Source of the DNA: Streptomyces chartreusis
Lineage (GTDB): Bacteria > Actinomycetota > Actinomycetes > Streptomycetales > Streptomycetaceae
DNA length: 64,000 bases
Assembly: GCF_008704715.1 (NCBI RefSeq)
Contig: NZ_CP023689.1
Coordinates: 6,014,001-6,078,000, forward strand
Reading direction: 5' to 3'
Part shown: piece by piece, positions 49,213-57,166 of the stretch
How the letters are laid out: the number at the start of each line of letters is the position of its first letter
Numbering within the stretch: the first letter of the stretch is position 1
Translations under genes and position numbers: made by a program
Notes under the pieces: model-generated
Databases searched by the model: none
What the model saw: the letters and a program-made list of their open reading frames with translations, nothing else
What the model was told of the DNA's origin: nothing

Positions 49213-51518
49213 GCAACGAAGCCGCCACCGCGACCACAGCCGCGGAGGCAGCACCCGCCCCCGAGCCGATCCCGCACGGCCTCGGCGCCTCACTGCAGCC
49301 CGCCGACGCCCGCGCCAAGACCGAGGGCACGTTCCCGTACGCGGCCGACCTGTGGGCCGAGGGCCTGCTGTGGGCGGCCGTACTGCGCTCGCCGCACCCG
49401 CACGCGCGCATCAAGTCCATCGACACCGCCCACGCGCGGGAGATGCCCGGCGTACGGGCCGTCGTCACCCACGAGGACGTGCCGGGCAGCCCGCTGCTCG
49501 GACGCGGCAAGGCCGACCGTCCGGTCTTCGCCTCCGAGGTCGTGCGCCACCACGGCGAGCCCATCGCCGCCGTCGCCGCCGACCACCCCGACACCGCGCG
49601 GCTTGCCGCCGCGGCCGTCATCGTCGAGTACGAGGTGCTCGACCCGGTCACCGACCCCGAGCAGGCCTTCGAGGCCGAGCCGCTGCACCCCGACGGCAAC
49701 CTGATCCGGCACATCCCGCTGCGCCACGGCGACCCGGACGCGGCCGGCGACATCGTCGTCGAGGGCCTGTACCGCATCGGCCGCCAGGACCCGGCCCCGA
49801 TCGGCGCCGAGGCAGGGCTCGCCGTGCCGCGGCCCGACGGCGGCGTGGAGCTCTACCTCGCCTCCACCGACCCGCACACCGACCGCGACCGGGCCGCCGC
49901 CTGCTACGGCCTCGAGCCCGAGCGCGTCAAGGTCGTCGTCACCGGCGTGCCCGGCGCCACCGCCGACCGCGAGGACCAGGGCTTCCAACTCCCGCTCGGA
50001 CTACTGGCGCTGAAGACCGGCTGCCCGGTGAAACTGACGGCCACGCGCGAGGAGTCCTTCCTCGGCCACACCCACCGGCACCCGACCCTCCTGAGGTACC
50101 GCCATCACGCGGACGCCGAGGGCAGGCTGGTCAAGGTCGAGGCGCAGATCCTGCTGGACGCGGGCGCCTACGCCGACACCTCCGCCGAGGCCCTGGCCGC
50201 CGCCGTCGGCTTCGCCTGCGGCCCGTACGTCGTCCCGAACGCCTTCATCGAGGGCTGGGCCGTACGCACCAACAACCCGCCCTCCGGCCATGTGCGCGGC
50301 GAGGGCGCCATGCAGGTCTGTGCCGCCTACGAGGCGCAGATGGACAAGCTCGCCAAGAAGCTCGGCGTCGACCCGGCGGAGCTGCGCCTGCGCAACGCGC
50401 TGGCCACCGGCGACGTCCTGCCGACGGGCCAGACGGTGACCTGCCCGGCCCCCGTGGCGGAGCTCTTGCAGGCCGTACGGGACTACCCGCTGCCGGCCCT
50501 GCCCAAGGACACCCCCGAGGACGAGTGGCTGCTGCCCGGCGGCCCCGAGGGCGCGGGCGAACCGGGTGCCGTGCGCCGGGGCGTCGGCTACGGCCTGGGC
50601 ATGGTGCACATGCTCGGCGCCGAGGGCGCTGACGAGGTCTCCACGGCGACCGTGAAGGTCCACGACGGCGTGGCGACGGTGCTCTGCGCGGCCGTCGAGA
50701 CCGGCCAGGGCTTCACGACGCTGGCCCGGCAGATCGTCCAGGACACGCTGGGCATCGACGAGGTGCACGTGGCACCCGTGGACACCGACCAGCCCCCGGC
50801 GGGCGCCGGTTGCCGCGGCCGGCACACCTGGGTGTCGGGCGGCGCGGTGGAGCGCGCGGCCAAGATGGTCCGTACACAGCTGCTCCAGCCTCTGGCGCAC
50901 AAGTTCGGCATGTCCACCGAGCTGCTCCAGATCACCGACGGCAAGATCACGTCGTACGACGGCGTCCTGTCGACCACCGTCACCGAGGCGATGGACGGCA
51001 AGGAGCTGTGGGCGACGGCCCAGTGCCGGCCGCACCCGACCGAACCGCTGAACGACGCCGGCCAGGGCGACGCCTTCGTGGGCATGTCCTTCTGCGCGAT
51101 CCGCGCGGTGGTCGACGTCGACATCGAGCTGGGCTCGGTGCGCGTGGTCGAGCTGGCGCTCGCCCAGGACGTCGGACGGGTGCTGAACCCGGCGCAGCTG
51201 GAGGCGCGCATCGAGGCGGGCGTGACGCAGGGCGTGGGCATAGCGCTCACGGAGAACCTGCGCTCGGCTCGCGGCCTGATCCGGCACCCGGATCTGACGG
51301 GCTACTCCCTGCCGACGGCACTGGACGCCCCCGACATCCGGATCGTGAAGCTGGTCGAGGAGCGGGACGTGGTCGCGCCCTTCGGCGCGAAGGCGGTCAG
51401 CGCGGTGCCGGTGGTGACGTCGCCGGCGGCCATCGCGTCGGCGGTGCGCGCGGCGACGGGCCGTCCCGTGAACCGGCTGCCGATCCGGCCGCAGGCCGCG
51501 GTGGTCAACGCGCAGTGA
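49209..51518 (+). CDS. Divergent molybdopterin-binding subunit, xanthine dehydrogenase family
   Basis: This 769-aa large-subunit homologue is coupled to the 2Fe-2S subunit by a GTGA overlap. The fold is recognisable (DARAKTEGTFPYAADLW, RSPHPHARI, PVKLTATREESFLGHTHRH, HVRGEGAMQ, VETGQGFTTLARQI). Two hallmark motifs are missing. Where family members have the GGGFGGK loop there is GVPGATADREDQGFQ. At the C-terminal GxGE glutamate site there is GAKAVSAVPVVTSP. Catalysis by the usual mechanism is therefore doubtful. It may use different chemistry, or be structural or degenerate. Confidence 0.8.
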   Translation: MSNEAATATTAAEAAPAPEPIPHGLGASLQPADARAKTEGTFPYAADLWAEGLLWAAVLRSPHPHARIKSIDTAHAREMPGVRAVVTHEDVPGSPLLGRGKADRPVFASEVVRHHGEPIAAVAADHPDTARLAAAAVIVEYEVLDPVTDPEQAFEAEPLHPDGNLIRHIPLRHGDPDAAGDIVVEGLYRIGRQDPAPIGAEAGLAVPRPDGGVELYLASTDPHTDRDRAAACYGLEPERVKVVVTGVPGATADREDQGFQLPLGLLALKTGCPVKLTATREESFLGHTHRHPTLLRYRHHADAEGRLVKVEAQILLDAGAYADTSAEALAAAVGFACGPYVVPNAFIEGWAVRTNNPPSGHVRGEGAMQVCAAYEAQMDKLAKKLGVDPAELRLRNALATGDVLPTGQTVTCPAPVAELLQAVRDYPLPALPKDTPEDEWLLPGGPEGAGEPGAVRRGVGYGLGMVHMLGAEGADEVSTATVKVHDGVATVLCAAVETGQGFTTLARQIVQDTLGIDEVHVAPVDTDQPPAGAGCRGRHTWVSGGAVERAAKMVRTQLLQPLAHKFGMSTELLQITDGKITSYDGVLSTTVTEAMDGKELWATAQCRPHPTEPLNDAGQGDAFVGMSFCAIRAVVDVDIELGSVRVVELALAQDVGRVLNPAQLEARIEAGVTQGVGIALTENLRSARGLIRHPDLTGYSLPTALDAPDIRIVKLVEERDVVAPFGAKAVSAVPVVTSPAAIASAVRAATGRPVNRLPIRPQAAVVNAQ

Positions 51519-51819
51519 GCCGGCCGGTCGGCCGACCCGTCCGACCGGAAGGGCCGCCGGACGTTCCCGATGTGCCGGATTCCCGGTTTGTCCCGCTCGT
51601 GGGCCGAGCTCGTGGGAGCGATTCCAGCGAAGAGGGAACGTTCCGGGGTGCGTCTGGCGTCTACTGATGTGAAGCGCTGTCAGTGGGTGTGCTGATCCCG
51701 AGGCGTTGTCAGTGGTGGCGCGTAGTGTTCTGGGCAGTGGGGACGGCGGCCGGGTCCGACGGGCCGGTCGGCAGGCCGTGTCGTGCCCGGGGTGGCGAGA
51801 AAGCGCATGCGGGGGAGCC
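51519..51819. promoter_or_regulatory. Intergenic region upstream of SUKH-like gene
   Basis: This region of 301 bases holds a weak terminator hairpin (51524-51548, CCGGTCGG/CCGACCGG) and a direct repeat of TGTCAGTGG (51678-51686 and 51707-51715, 29 bases apart). The second copy overlaps TTGTCA and is followed by TAGTGT. No gene is supported. Confidence 0.4.
51524..51548 (+). terminator. Possible terminator of xanthine-dehydrogenase-like operon
   Basis: An 8-bp stem CCGGTCGG/CCGACCGG with a nine-base loop lies five bases after the stop. Confidence 0.5.
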
Positions 51820-53034
51820 ATGAGCACGACGACCACGACTCACGTCGCCGACACGGCGATCGTCCTGACCGAGGCCGAGCTGGATCCGTACGTCACGCAC
51901 GCGTCGACGCGACGCTGGCTGACCGGGCCCGGACTGCCCGGCGACAGCGGTGTGCTGACCTTCGTCGAGCTCGGCCGTGACGGTCTGCGGACGGTCGCGG
52001 ACTCGACGGGCGACCCCGAGGACCGGCTGGCGGCCGGGCTCAGGGACCAGCTGGTGATAGGAGGGCTGCTCGGCCCCGGCGGCCTGGAGACGGAGTCCGT
52101 CCTGCTGGACGGCATCACGGGGGAGATCTCGACGACGCACTTCCTGCACGACCGCCCGGACCTGATGGACCGTCGCCCCCTGGCGCCGTCCCTGCGGACC
52201 CTGGTGCGCTTCGCGGAGGCCACGGACGAACTGGCGGGCCTGCGCGGCCAGTTCGCCTCCTACGTCGGCCGGTACGGCCCCAAGGCGGTGACGGAGGCCT
52301 CCCGGCATCTGCTGGCGGTGTTCGAGGAGGGCACGGGCGGCGAACCCGCGCCGTTCTGGAGGATGGCCGCGCTGATCCGGCCGTTGGCGCTCGTCGCCGG
52401 CCGGGCCGGGGTGTCGGGGCTCGCCCTGGACCTGCCGGCGCGGCTGCTGGACGAGGAGTTCGGCCGGCGCCAGGTGGTGCGCTTCGAGGACGTCGACTTC
52501 CCCGGCACGCTCACCCACGAGCCGACGCGCCGCTTCCTGCGCGAAGTGGGCCTGCCCGAGGACGCCTTCCTGTTCTCCCTCGACCCGGACGTCTCCCTGC
52601 CGACGCTGGCCGAGTACTACGCCGACGTGGACCCCGAGGCCGAACTCCCGGCCCGCGCCGATCACTTGATCCGCCTCGGCCATCTCGTGGACGACAACAG
52701 CCTGGTCGTCGACGGCGAGTCGGGTGCGGTGCTGAACTGGAGCGAGTCCGAGGCGAGACTGTTCCCGCTGAACACGGACGTCTCGACGCTCGCCTTCACC
52801 CTCTGGCTGCTGCACCGCGAGCAGGCGATGGACGCGGAGTCCGGACACGCGCTCACCAGCGACGCCTACGACCAGCTGGCCATGACCATGCTCCAGGTCC
52901 TCTCGACGGTCGACCCGACCGGCACCAGGGCGGGCAGGGACGGCCGGCACTACTGGACCGAGGTGTTCCAGGACGAGGCGAGCGGGGTGCTCGAATCGGT
53001 CGGCGGGCCGCGCCAGCCGGCACGGACGGCGTGA
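51820..53034 (+). CDS. SUKH-4-like protein, possible immunity protein
   Basis: This 404-aa protein appears to contain two related segments. The first is marked by THASTRRWLTGPGLPGDSGV and the second by THEPTRRFLREVGLPEDAFL, each followed by a hydrophobic beta-rich stretch. This pattern is what I associate with SUKH-4 family proteins, many of which neutralise polymorphic toxins. No toxin gene is adjacent, so here it would be an orphan or have another role. ATG at 51820 behind GGGGGAG. The family call is from memory of the motif and is moderate. Confidence 0.6.
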   Translation: MSTTTTTHVADTAIVLTEAELDPYVTHASTRRWLTGPGLPGDSGVLTFVELGRDGLRTVADSTGDPEDRLAAGLRDQLVIGGLLGPGGLETESVLLDGITGEISTTHFLHDRPDLMDRRPLAPSLRTLVRFAEATDELAGLRGQFASYVGRYGPKAVTEASRHLLAVFEEGTGGEPAPFWRMAALIRPLALVAGRAGVSGLALDLPARLLDEEFGRRQVVRFEDVDFPGTLTHEPTRRFLREVGLPEDAFLFSLDPDVSLPTLAEYYADVDPEAELPARADHLIRLGHLVDDNSLVVDGESGAVLNWSESEARLFPLNTDVSTLAFTLWLLHREQAMDAESGHALTSDAYDQLAMTMLQVLSTVDPTGTRAGRDGRHYWTEVFQDEASGVLESVGGPRQPARTA

Positions 53035-53043
53035 CCGCGAACG

Positions 53044-53094
53044 CCTGACGCCGACATCCGGCCGGGAGCTGCCCGGCCCGATGTCGGCGTCAGG
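53044..53094. terminator. Bidirectional terminator after SUKH-like gene
   Basis: The stem has 15 plus 7 bp split by one C-C mismatch (53044-53066/53072-53094) and a five-base loop. It lies between convergent genes ending at 53034 and 53122. Confidence 0.88.
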
Positions 53095-53121
53095 GAAGAG
53101 ATCCTCAGACCGCCCCGGCGG

Positions 53122-54363
53122 TCAGGAGGACTTGGCGGCGCTCGCGCGGCGCCGGCGCACGGCCAGGATCAGGCCGCCGCCGAGGGCCGCCGCGGCGGCC
53201 GCGGTGCCGGCGATCAGCGGGGTGCCGTCGGAGCCGGTGCTCGCCAGGTTGCCGTCGACGGAGCCGGTGGAGGAGCCGCCCGTGGAGGTGCCGGCCGACG
53301 TGGAGCCGGTGGAACCCGTACCGCCGGTGGACTGGCCCTCGGGGTCGTTGCCGTCGCCGCCCGTGGTGGCGCCGCCGTCCGTGGAGCCGCCGTCGGAGGA
53401 ACCGCCCGAGGTGGCGGGGCCGGGCTCGTAGTCGGTGGGTATGGCGACCCGGATCGGGGCCTTGTCGTTGGCGGGGTTCTTGTCGAACTCCGGGTGGATG
53501 TCGTAGACGGAGGTCGCCTTCACCTCGCCGGTGGTGGTCTTCGCGTCCTTGTCGATGTCCAGCATGAAGGTGAAGGACACGGCCTCGCCGACATCGATGG
53601 TGTGGTCGTCGGGCCAGCAGACGTACGTGGACTTGCCCGGCGTGCCACCCGGAGCGGACGGACCGTCGATGCCGAACGGCGCGCATTCCTTGGGCACTTC
53701 ACTGGCGACGGTGTCCTTCGGGATCTTCACCATGAGGGCCGGCTGGTCGTCGCTCTCCTGGTTCTGGATCCAGCCCGGGCCGTCGTTGCGGAGCTGCACC
53801 GTGATCGACTGCTGGCCGCCCGCGAGGGCCTCGGTGTCCTCGCCGACGGCGACCAGGTCGGCCGAGCTGTCGGCGGTCAGGGTCATCCGGCGGTAGCTGT
53901 CGTCGTAGCCCTCGCCCGGGGTCTCGCCGGTGGCCGAGGTGCCGTACTCGACGGCCTCCATCAGTGCGCTGTCCAGTGCCTTGAACCGCACGGGCGTCTC
54001 GACGGAGGCGCCGGGTTCGACGGTGAGGTCGAGCTCGCAGACGGCCTGGCGGACCTGGTCCTGGACGGTCGAGTAGGAGCAGCCCTTCGCCTCCTCGGTG
54101 AAGTCGAGGCCGCGGGTGAGCCGGACCCGGAAGGTGACGCCGTCCGCGGCCGCGGTGCCGTTGTTGGTGATGACGACGTTCTCGTCGTACACGTCGCCCG
54201 GCTTGGGAGACGTGCTCGGCAGGTTCGAGATCACCAGGGCGGGCGCGGCCTCCTCGGCGTACGCCGAGGGAGCGGCGACCGCGGGAACGGCCGCGGCGAT
54301 CGCGGCGGCGGCCACGAAGGCCGCCGACGTGCGGAGGTGCGAGGGGCGGATGCGCTGGCGCAC
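53122..54363 (-). CDS. Secreted cell-wall protein with LASTG sortase signal
   Basis: This 413-aa exported protein has a signal peptide (SAAFVAAAAIAAAVPAVAA), an Ig/DUF11-like beta-rich ectodomain (VISNLPSTSPKPGDVYDENV, TNNGTAAADGVTFRVR), a Gly/Ser/Thr spacer and the sorting signal LASTG with a hydrophobic helix and RRRR tail. It is predicted to be anchored to the wall by a class E sortase. The GTG at 54363 has GAGGAGA upstream; the frame continues further but through the tRNA genes. A likely disulfide pairs CSYSTV and CELDL cysteines. Confidence 0.8.
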   Translation of the reverse strand: MRQRIRPSHLRTSAAFVAAAAIAAAVPAVAAPSAYAEEAAPALVISNLPSTSPKPGDVYDENVVITNNGTAAADGVTFRVRLTRGLDFTEEAKGCSYSTVQDQVRQAVCELDLTVEPGASVETPVRFKALDSALMEAVEYGTSATGETPGEGYDDSYRRMTLTADSSADLVAVGEDTEALAGGQQSITVQLRNDGPGWIQNQESDDQPALMVKIPKDTVASEVPKECAPFGIDGPSAPGGTPGKSTYVCWPDDHTIDVGEAVSFTFMLDIDKDAKTTTGEVKATSVYDIHPEFDKNPANDKAPIRVAIPTDYEPGPATSGGSSDGGSTDGGATTGGDGNDPEGQSTGGTGSTGSTSAGTSTGGSSTGSVDGNLASTGSDGTPLIAGTAAAAAALGGGLILAVRRRRASAAKSS

Positions 54364-54508
54364 GGATGGGTCTCCTCGTCGGAACAGGAAGCACGGCGAC
54401 CGGAGCTTTGCCGTCCAGTCATGTCCTGGACACCCGGAGGGGGCGGAGGGTTGTGCTCCCGTTTGAGGAGATGAAGAGAAGAGAGTGCGACCGGAGGGAA
54501 GAGAAGGA

Positions 54509-54678
54509 GGCCGTGGCGGGGGAGGGCTGGAGGCCGTGGCGGGAATCGAACCCGCGTAATTCCCCGCGAGCGGAGCTCGCTGATGGATGCAGTGCAGGCG
54601 AATCCCTGAACCGCTCGGGCACGCGGCCGTGGCGGGGGAGGGCTGGAGGCCGTGGCGGGAATCGAACCCGCGTAATTC
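54509..54678. repeat. Tandem duplication (116-bp offset) around tRNA-Cys
   Basis: 54509-54562 is identical over 54 bases to 54625-54678, and similarity continues through the tRNA parts to 54628 and 54718. The unit includes the 3' half of the tRNA plus a GGCGGGGGAGGGCTGG spacer. Confidence 0.85.
54531..54628 (-). pseudogene. Disrupted tRNA-Cys copy
   Basis: This copy matches the tRNA-Cys at 54647-54718 in the T-arm and most of the D-arm. In the anticodon arm, after CCTGCA, the sequence AAGC is replaced by about 30 bases containing a CGAGC-TCC-GCTCG hairpin. The 3' strand of the anticodon stem is lost, and the acceptor stem has a C-A mismatch (GGCCGCG against CACGGCC). Bacterial tRNA introns are large self-splicing types, so this short insert is not a normal intron. 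It is most likely a pseudogene. Confidence 0.75.
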
Positions 54679-54718
54679 GCTTTGCAGGCGAATCCCTGAA
54701 CCACTCGGGCACACGGCC
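54647..54718 (-). tRNA. tRNA-Cys (GCA)
   Basis: Acceptor stem GGCCGTG/CACGGCC, D-arm around CCCGAGTGGTTCAGGG, anticodon stem TTCGC/GCGAA with loop CTGCAAA (anticodon GCA), T-arm CGGGTTCGATTCCCG, discriminator T. CCA is encoded (complement TGG at 54644-54646). Confidence 0.95.
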
Positions 54719-54907
54719 GTGTCGGGAGAAGCGGTGCTCCGTCCGAACTCGGTGAATCGACCGTACGGCCCGCCTCGCAACCGCCTCAAGAGAACCGGGC
54801 CCGCTGCAACGCGACTGCCACACCGCGTTCACGAACCCCATGGTCGTAAGACCAAGGTCTCATTGTCGGGCCGTCTCTCGACAGGGGCCAAAGTGGGTTG
54901 TGGACCT

Positions 54908-54913
54908 TACGCT
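54908..54913 (+). promoter_or_regulatory. -10 hexamer, likely leaderless MFS promoter
   Basis: TACGCT lies seven bases before the ATG at 54921. Confidence 0.45.
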
Positions 54914-54920
54914 GGCGACC

Positions 54921-56375
54921 ATGACTGCCCTCGAGCCGCGTGACGCCGATCTTGCGAAGACATCCGATGTGCCCTCGGTCCCCGAGTCCGAGGAGAGTGT
55001 GCTGGGCAGGCCCTACCGGGCGCTCAGTATCGGGATCGTCTCCGTCGTGCTGCTCATCGCCTTCGAGGCCACCGCCGTCGGGACGGCGATGCCGGTCGCG
55101 GCGCGGGAGCTGGACGGGGTGTCGCTGTACGCGTTCGCGTTCTCGGGGTACTTCACCACCAGCCTGTTCGGCATGGTCCTCGCAGGCCAGTGGTCGGACC
55201 GGCGTGGCCCGCTCGGCGCGCTCACGGCCGGCATCGCCTCCTTCGGGGCCGGGCTGCTGCTCGCCGGGACCGCCGGCGTGATGTGGCTGTTCATCCTCGG
55301 ACGGGCCGTGCAGGGCCTCGGCGGCGGACTGGTCATCGTCGCGCTGTACGTCGTCGTCGGCCGGGCCTACCCCGAGCGGCTGCGACCGGCGATCATGGCG
55401 GCGTTCGCCGCGAGCTGGGTCGTGCCGTCGATCGTGGGGCCGCTGGCCTCCGGCGCGGTGACCGAGCATCTGGGCTGGCGCTGGGTGTTCGTCGGCATCC
55501 CGGTGCTGGTCGTCTTCCCGCTCGCGCTCGCGCTGCCGCAGATACGTCGCCTGGCGGGCGGCCCCGTCGACGGCTCCGGCCGCCCCGCCTCCTTCGACCG
55601 CCGCCGCATCCGGCTCGCCCTCGGCATCTCCGTGGGCGCGGGTCTGCTCCAGTACGCCGCCCAGGACCTGCGCTGGCTCTCCCTCGTCCCCGGCGTCGCC
55701 GGCGCCGCACTCCTCGTGCCGGCCGTCCTCGGACTGCTCCCGCGCGGCACGTACCGGGCGGCGCGCGGGCTGCCGTCCGTGGTGCTGCTGCGCGGAGTGG
55801 CCGCGGGGTCGTTCATCGCCGCCGAGTCGTTCGTGCCGCTGATGCTGGTCACCCAGCGGGGGCTGTCACCGACGCTCGCCGGGTTCTCCCTCGCGGCGGG
55901 CGGCGGGACCTGGGCGCTGGGCTCCTGGTTGCAGTCCCGGCCGCGGATGGAGCCGTACCGGGAACGGCTGATGACGCTGGGGATGGTGCTGGTGGCGGCG
56001 ACCATCGCGGCCGCGCCGAGCGTGCTCATCGACTCCGTGCCGGCCTGGACGCTCGCCGTGGTGTGGGCGTTCGGCTGCTTCGGGATGGGTCTGGTGATCT
56101 CCTCCACCAGCGTGCTCCTCCTCCACCTCTCCGCCCCCGAGGAGGCCGGCACCAACTCCGCCGCCCTCCAGATCTCCGACGGCCTCTCCAACGTGATCCT
56201 GCTCGCCCTGGGCGGCGCCGCCTTCGCCGCCCTCGGCGGAGGCTCCGTGACCCACACGGCGATGGACGCCTCCGCCACCACCTCCCACCCGGCCGCGTTC
56301 GCCGCGGTGTTCCTGCCGATGGCGGGGGTGGCGCTGGTGGGCGCGTGGGTGACGACGCGGCTGCGGGAGCGCTGA
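54921..56375 (+). CDS. MFS drug-exporter-like transporter
   Basis: This 484-aa major facilitator has 12 or more helices. Helix 1 is followed by FEATAVGTAMPVAARELDG, resembling the DHA2 (EmrB/QacA) start where an acidic residue follows the first helix. The loop QWSDRRGPLGALTAG and the motif GRAVQGLGGGLVIVALYVVV also fit drug:proton antiporters. The substrate is not predictable. No regulator is adjacent. Confidence 0.83.
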   Translation: MTALEPRDADLAKTSDVPSVPESEESVLGRPYRALSIGIVSVVLLIAFEATAVGTAMPVAARELDGVSLYAFAFSGYFTTSLFGMVLAGQWSDRRGPLGALTAGIASFGAGLLLAGTAGVMWLFILGRAVQGLGGGLVIVALYVVVGRAYPERLRPAIMAAFAASWVVPSIVGPLASGAVTEHLGWRWVFVGIPVLVVFPLALALPQIRRLAGGPVDGSGRPASFDRRRIRLALGISVGAGLLQYAAQDLRWLSLVPGVAGAALLVPAVLGLLPRGTYRAARGLPSVVLLRGVAAGSFIAAESFVPLMLVTQRGLSPTLAGFSLAAGGGTWALGSWLQSRPRMEPYRERLMTLGMVLVAATIAAAPSVLIDSVPAWTLAVVWAFGCFGMGLVISSTSVLLLHLSAPEEAGTNSAALQISDGLSNVILLALGGAAFAALGGGSVTHTAMDASATTSHPAAFAAVFLPMAGVALVGAWVTTRLRER

Positions 56376-56466
56376 GCAGCACGAGGACGGGTGAGGATCG
56401 GTGCGTGGGGGAGCGGGCCGTGCCGGGGCCGTCGTAAATCGGTCGTGGGCGGTTGAGTGCGCGGCC

Positions 56467-56472
56467 TAACCT
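56467..56472 (+). promoter_or_regulatory. -10 hexamer, likely leaderless promoter of toxin-antitoxin pair
   Basis: TAACCT lies six bases before the antitoxin ATG. Confidence 0.45.
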
Positions 56473-56478
56473 CCCGCC

Positions 56479-56679
56479 ATGAACGAGCTCGTGCTCCATC
56501 TCGACCCCGCCGCCCGCCGGGAGCTCGACGACCTCGCGGACGCCACCGGCCGGCTCCCGGAGGACATCGCCCTGGACGCCGTACTGGATCGGCTGGCGCG
56601 TGAGTCGTCGGCGGTGCGGGGCACCGCGCAGTCGCTCGCCGGTGCTCACGCCGATCTGCTGCGGAGGCTCGGCGAATGA
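56479..56679 (+). CDS. Ribbon-helix-helix-type antitoxin
   Basis: This 66-aa protein, MNELVLHLDPAARRELDDLA and onward, has the beta-strand then two-helix pattern of ribbon-helix-helix DNA-binding antitoxins. The ATGA overlap (56676-56679) couples it to a Doc-type toxin. It should bind its own promoter and cover the toxin. It is not a Phd protein, the usual partner of Doc. Confidence 0.72.
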   Translation: MNELVLHLDPAARRELDDLADATGRLPEDIALDAVLDRLARESSAVRGTAQSLAGAHADLLRRLGE

Positions 56680-57050
56680 CCAGGCACCTCACGGTCGCGG
56701 AGGTCACGACGATCGCCCGGATCGCCTTCGGCGGCCGCCCCCCGGAAGTCCGCGAGAGCGGTCTGTTCGCGTCCGCCGTGCACCGGCCCCGCGCCCGCAT
56801 GTTCGGCACGGCGGCCTACGAGGACCTCCACGAGCAGGCGGCCGCGCTGCTGCACGCCATCGCGACGAACCACCCTCTCGTCGACGGGAACAAGCGCACG
56901 GCCTGGCTGGCCGCAGCGACCTTCCTCGGCGTCAACGGCGTCGGCCTGGAGGGCTGCGACCAGGACACCGCGTACGACCTCGTCATCGATGTCGCCTCCG
57001 GTGCGGAGAGCGACATCGCGGTGATCGCGGGGCGGCTGCGGCGGTTGTGA
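56676..57050 (+). CDS. doc: Doc-family (Fic fold) toxin
   Basis: This 124-aa protein has the Fic/Doc active-site motif HPLVDGNKRTAW near residues 68-79. The histidine acts as base and the DGNKR loop holds the nucleotide. Length and the AEVTTIARIAFGG start match Doc toxins, which phosphorylate elongation factor Tu and stop translation. The central residue is Leu/Val where canonical Fic has Phe, as in many Doc proteins. It is coupled to the antitoxin by overlap. Confidence 0.85.
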   Translation: MTRHLTVAEVTTIARIAFGGRPPEVRESGLFASAVHRPRARMFGTAAYEDLHEQAAALLHAIATNHPLVDGNKRTAWLAAATFLGVNGVGLEGCDQDTAYDLVIDVASGAESDIAVIAGRLRRL

Positions 57051-57166
57051 CGTCGGTCCCACCCGGGCGTGACGCGGCCTCGTCCGCGGCTGGGCACCGT
57101 CGGGGCGCCGGTAGGGTGGCCCGGTTGTCATACGTAGCCGAGCCGCCCAACCCCTTTACGGAGACC

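Noticed and set aside
54531-54628. Intron-containing functional tRNA-Cys
   Set aside because: The insert is about 30 bases, not a self-splicing intron, and the anticodon stem and an acceptor pair are damaged.
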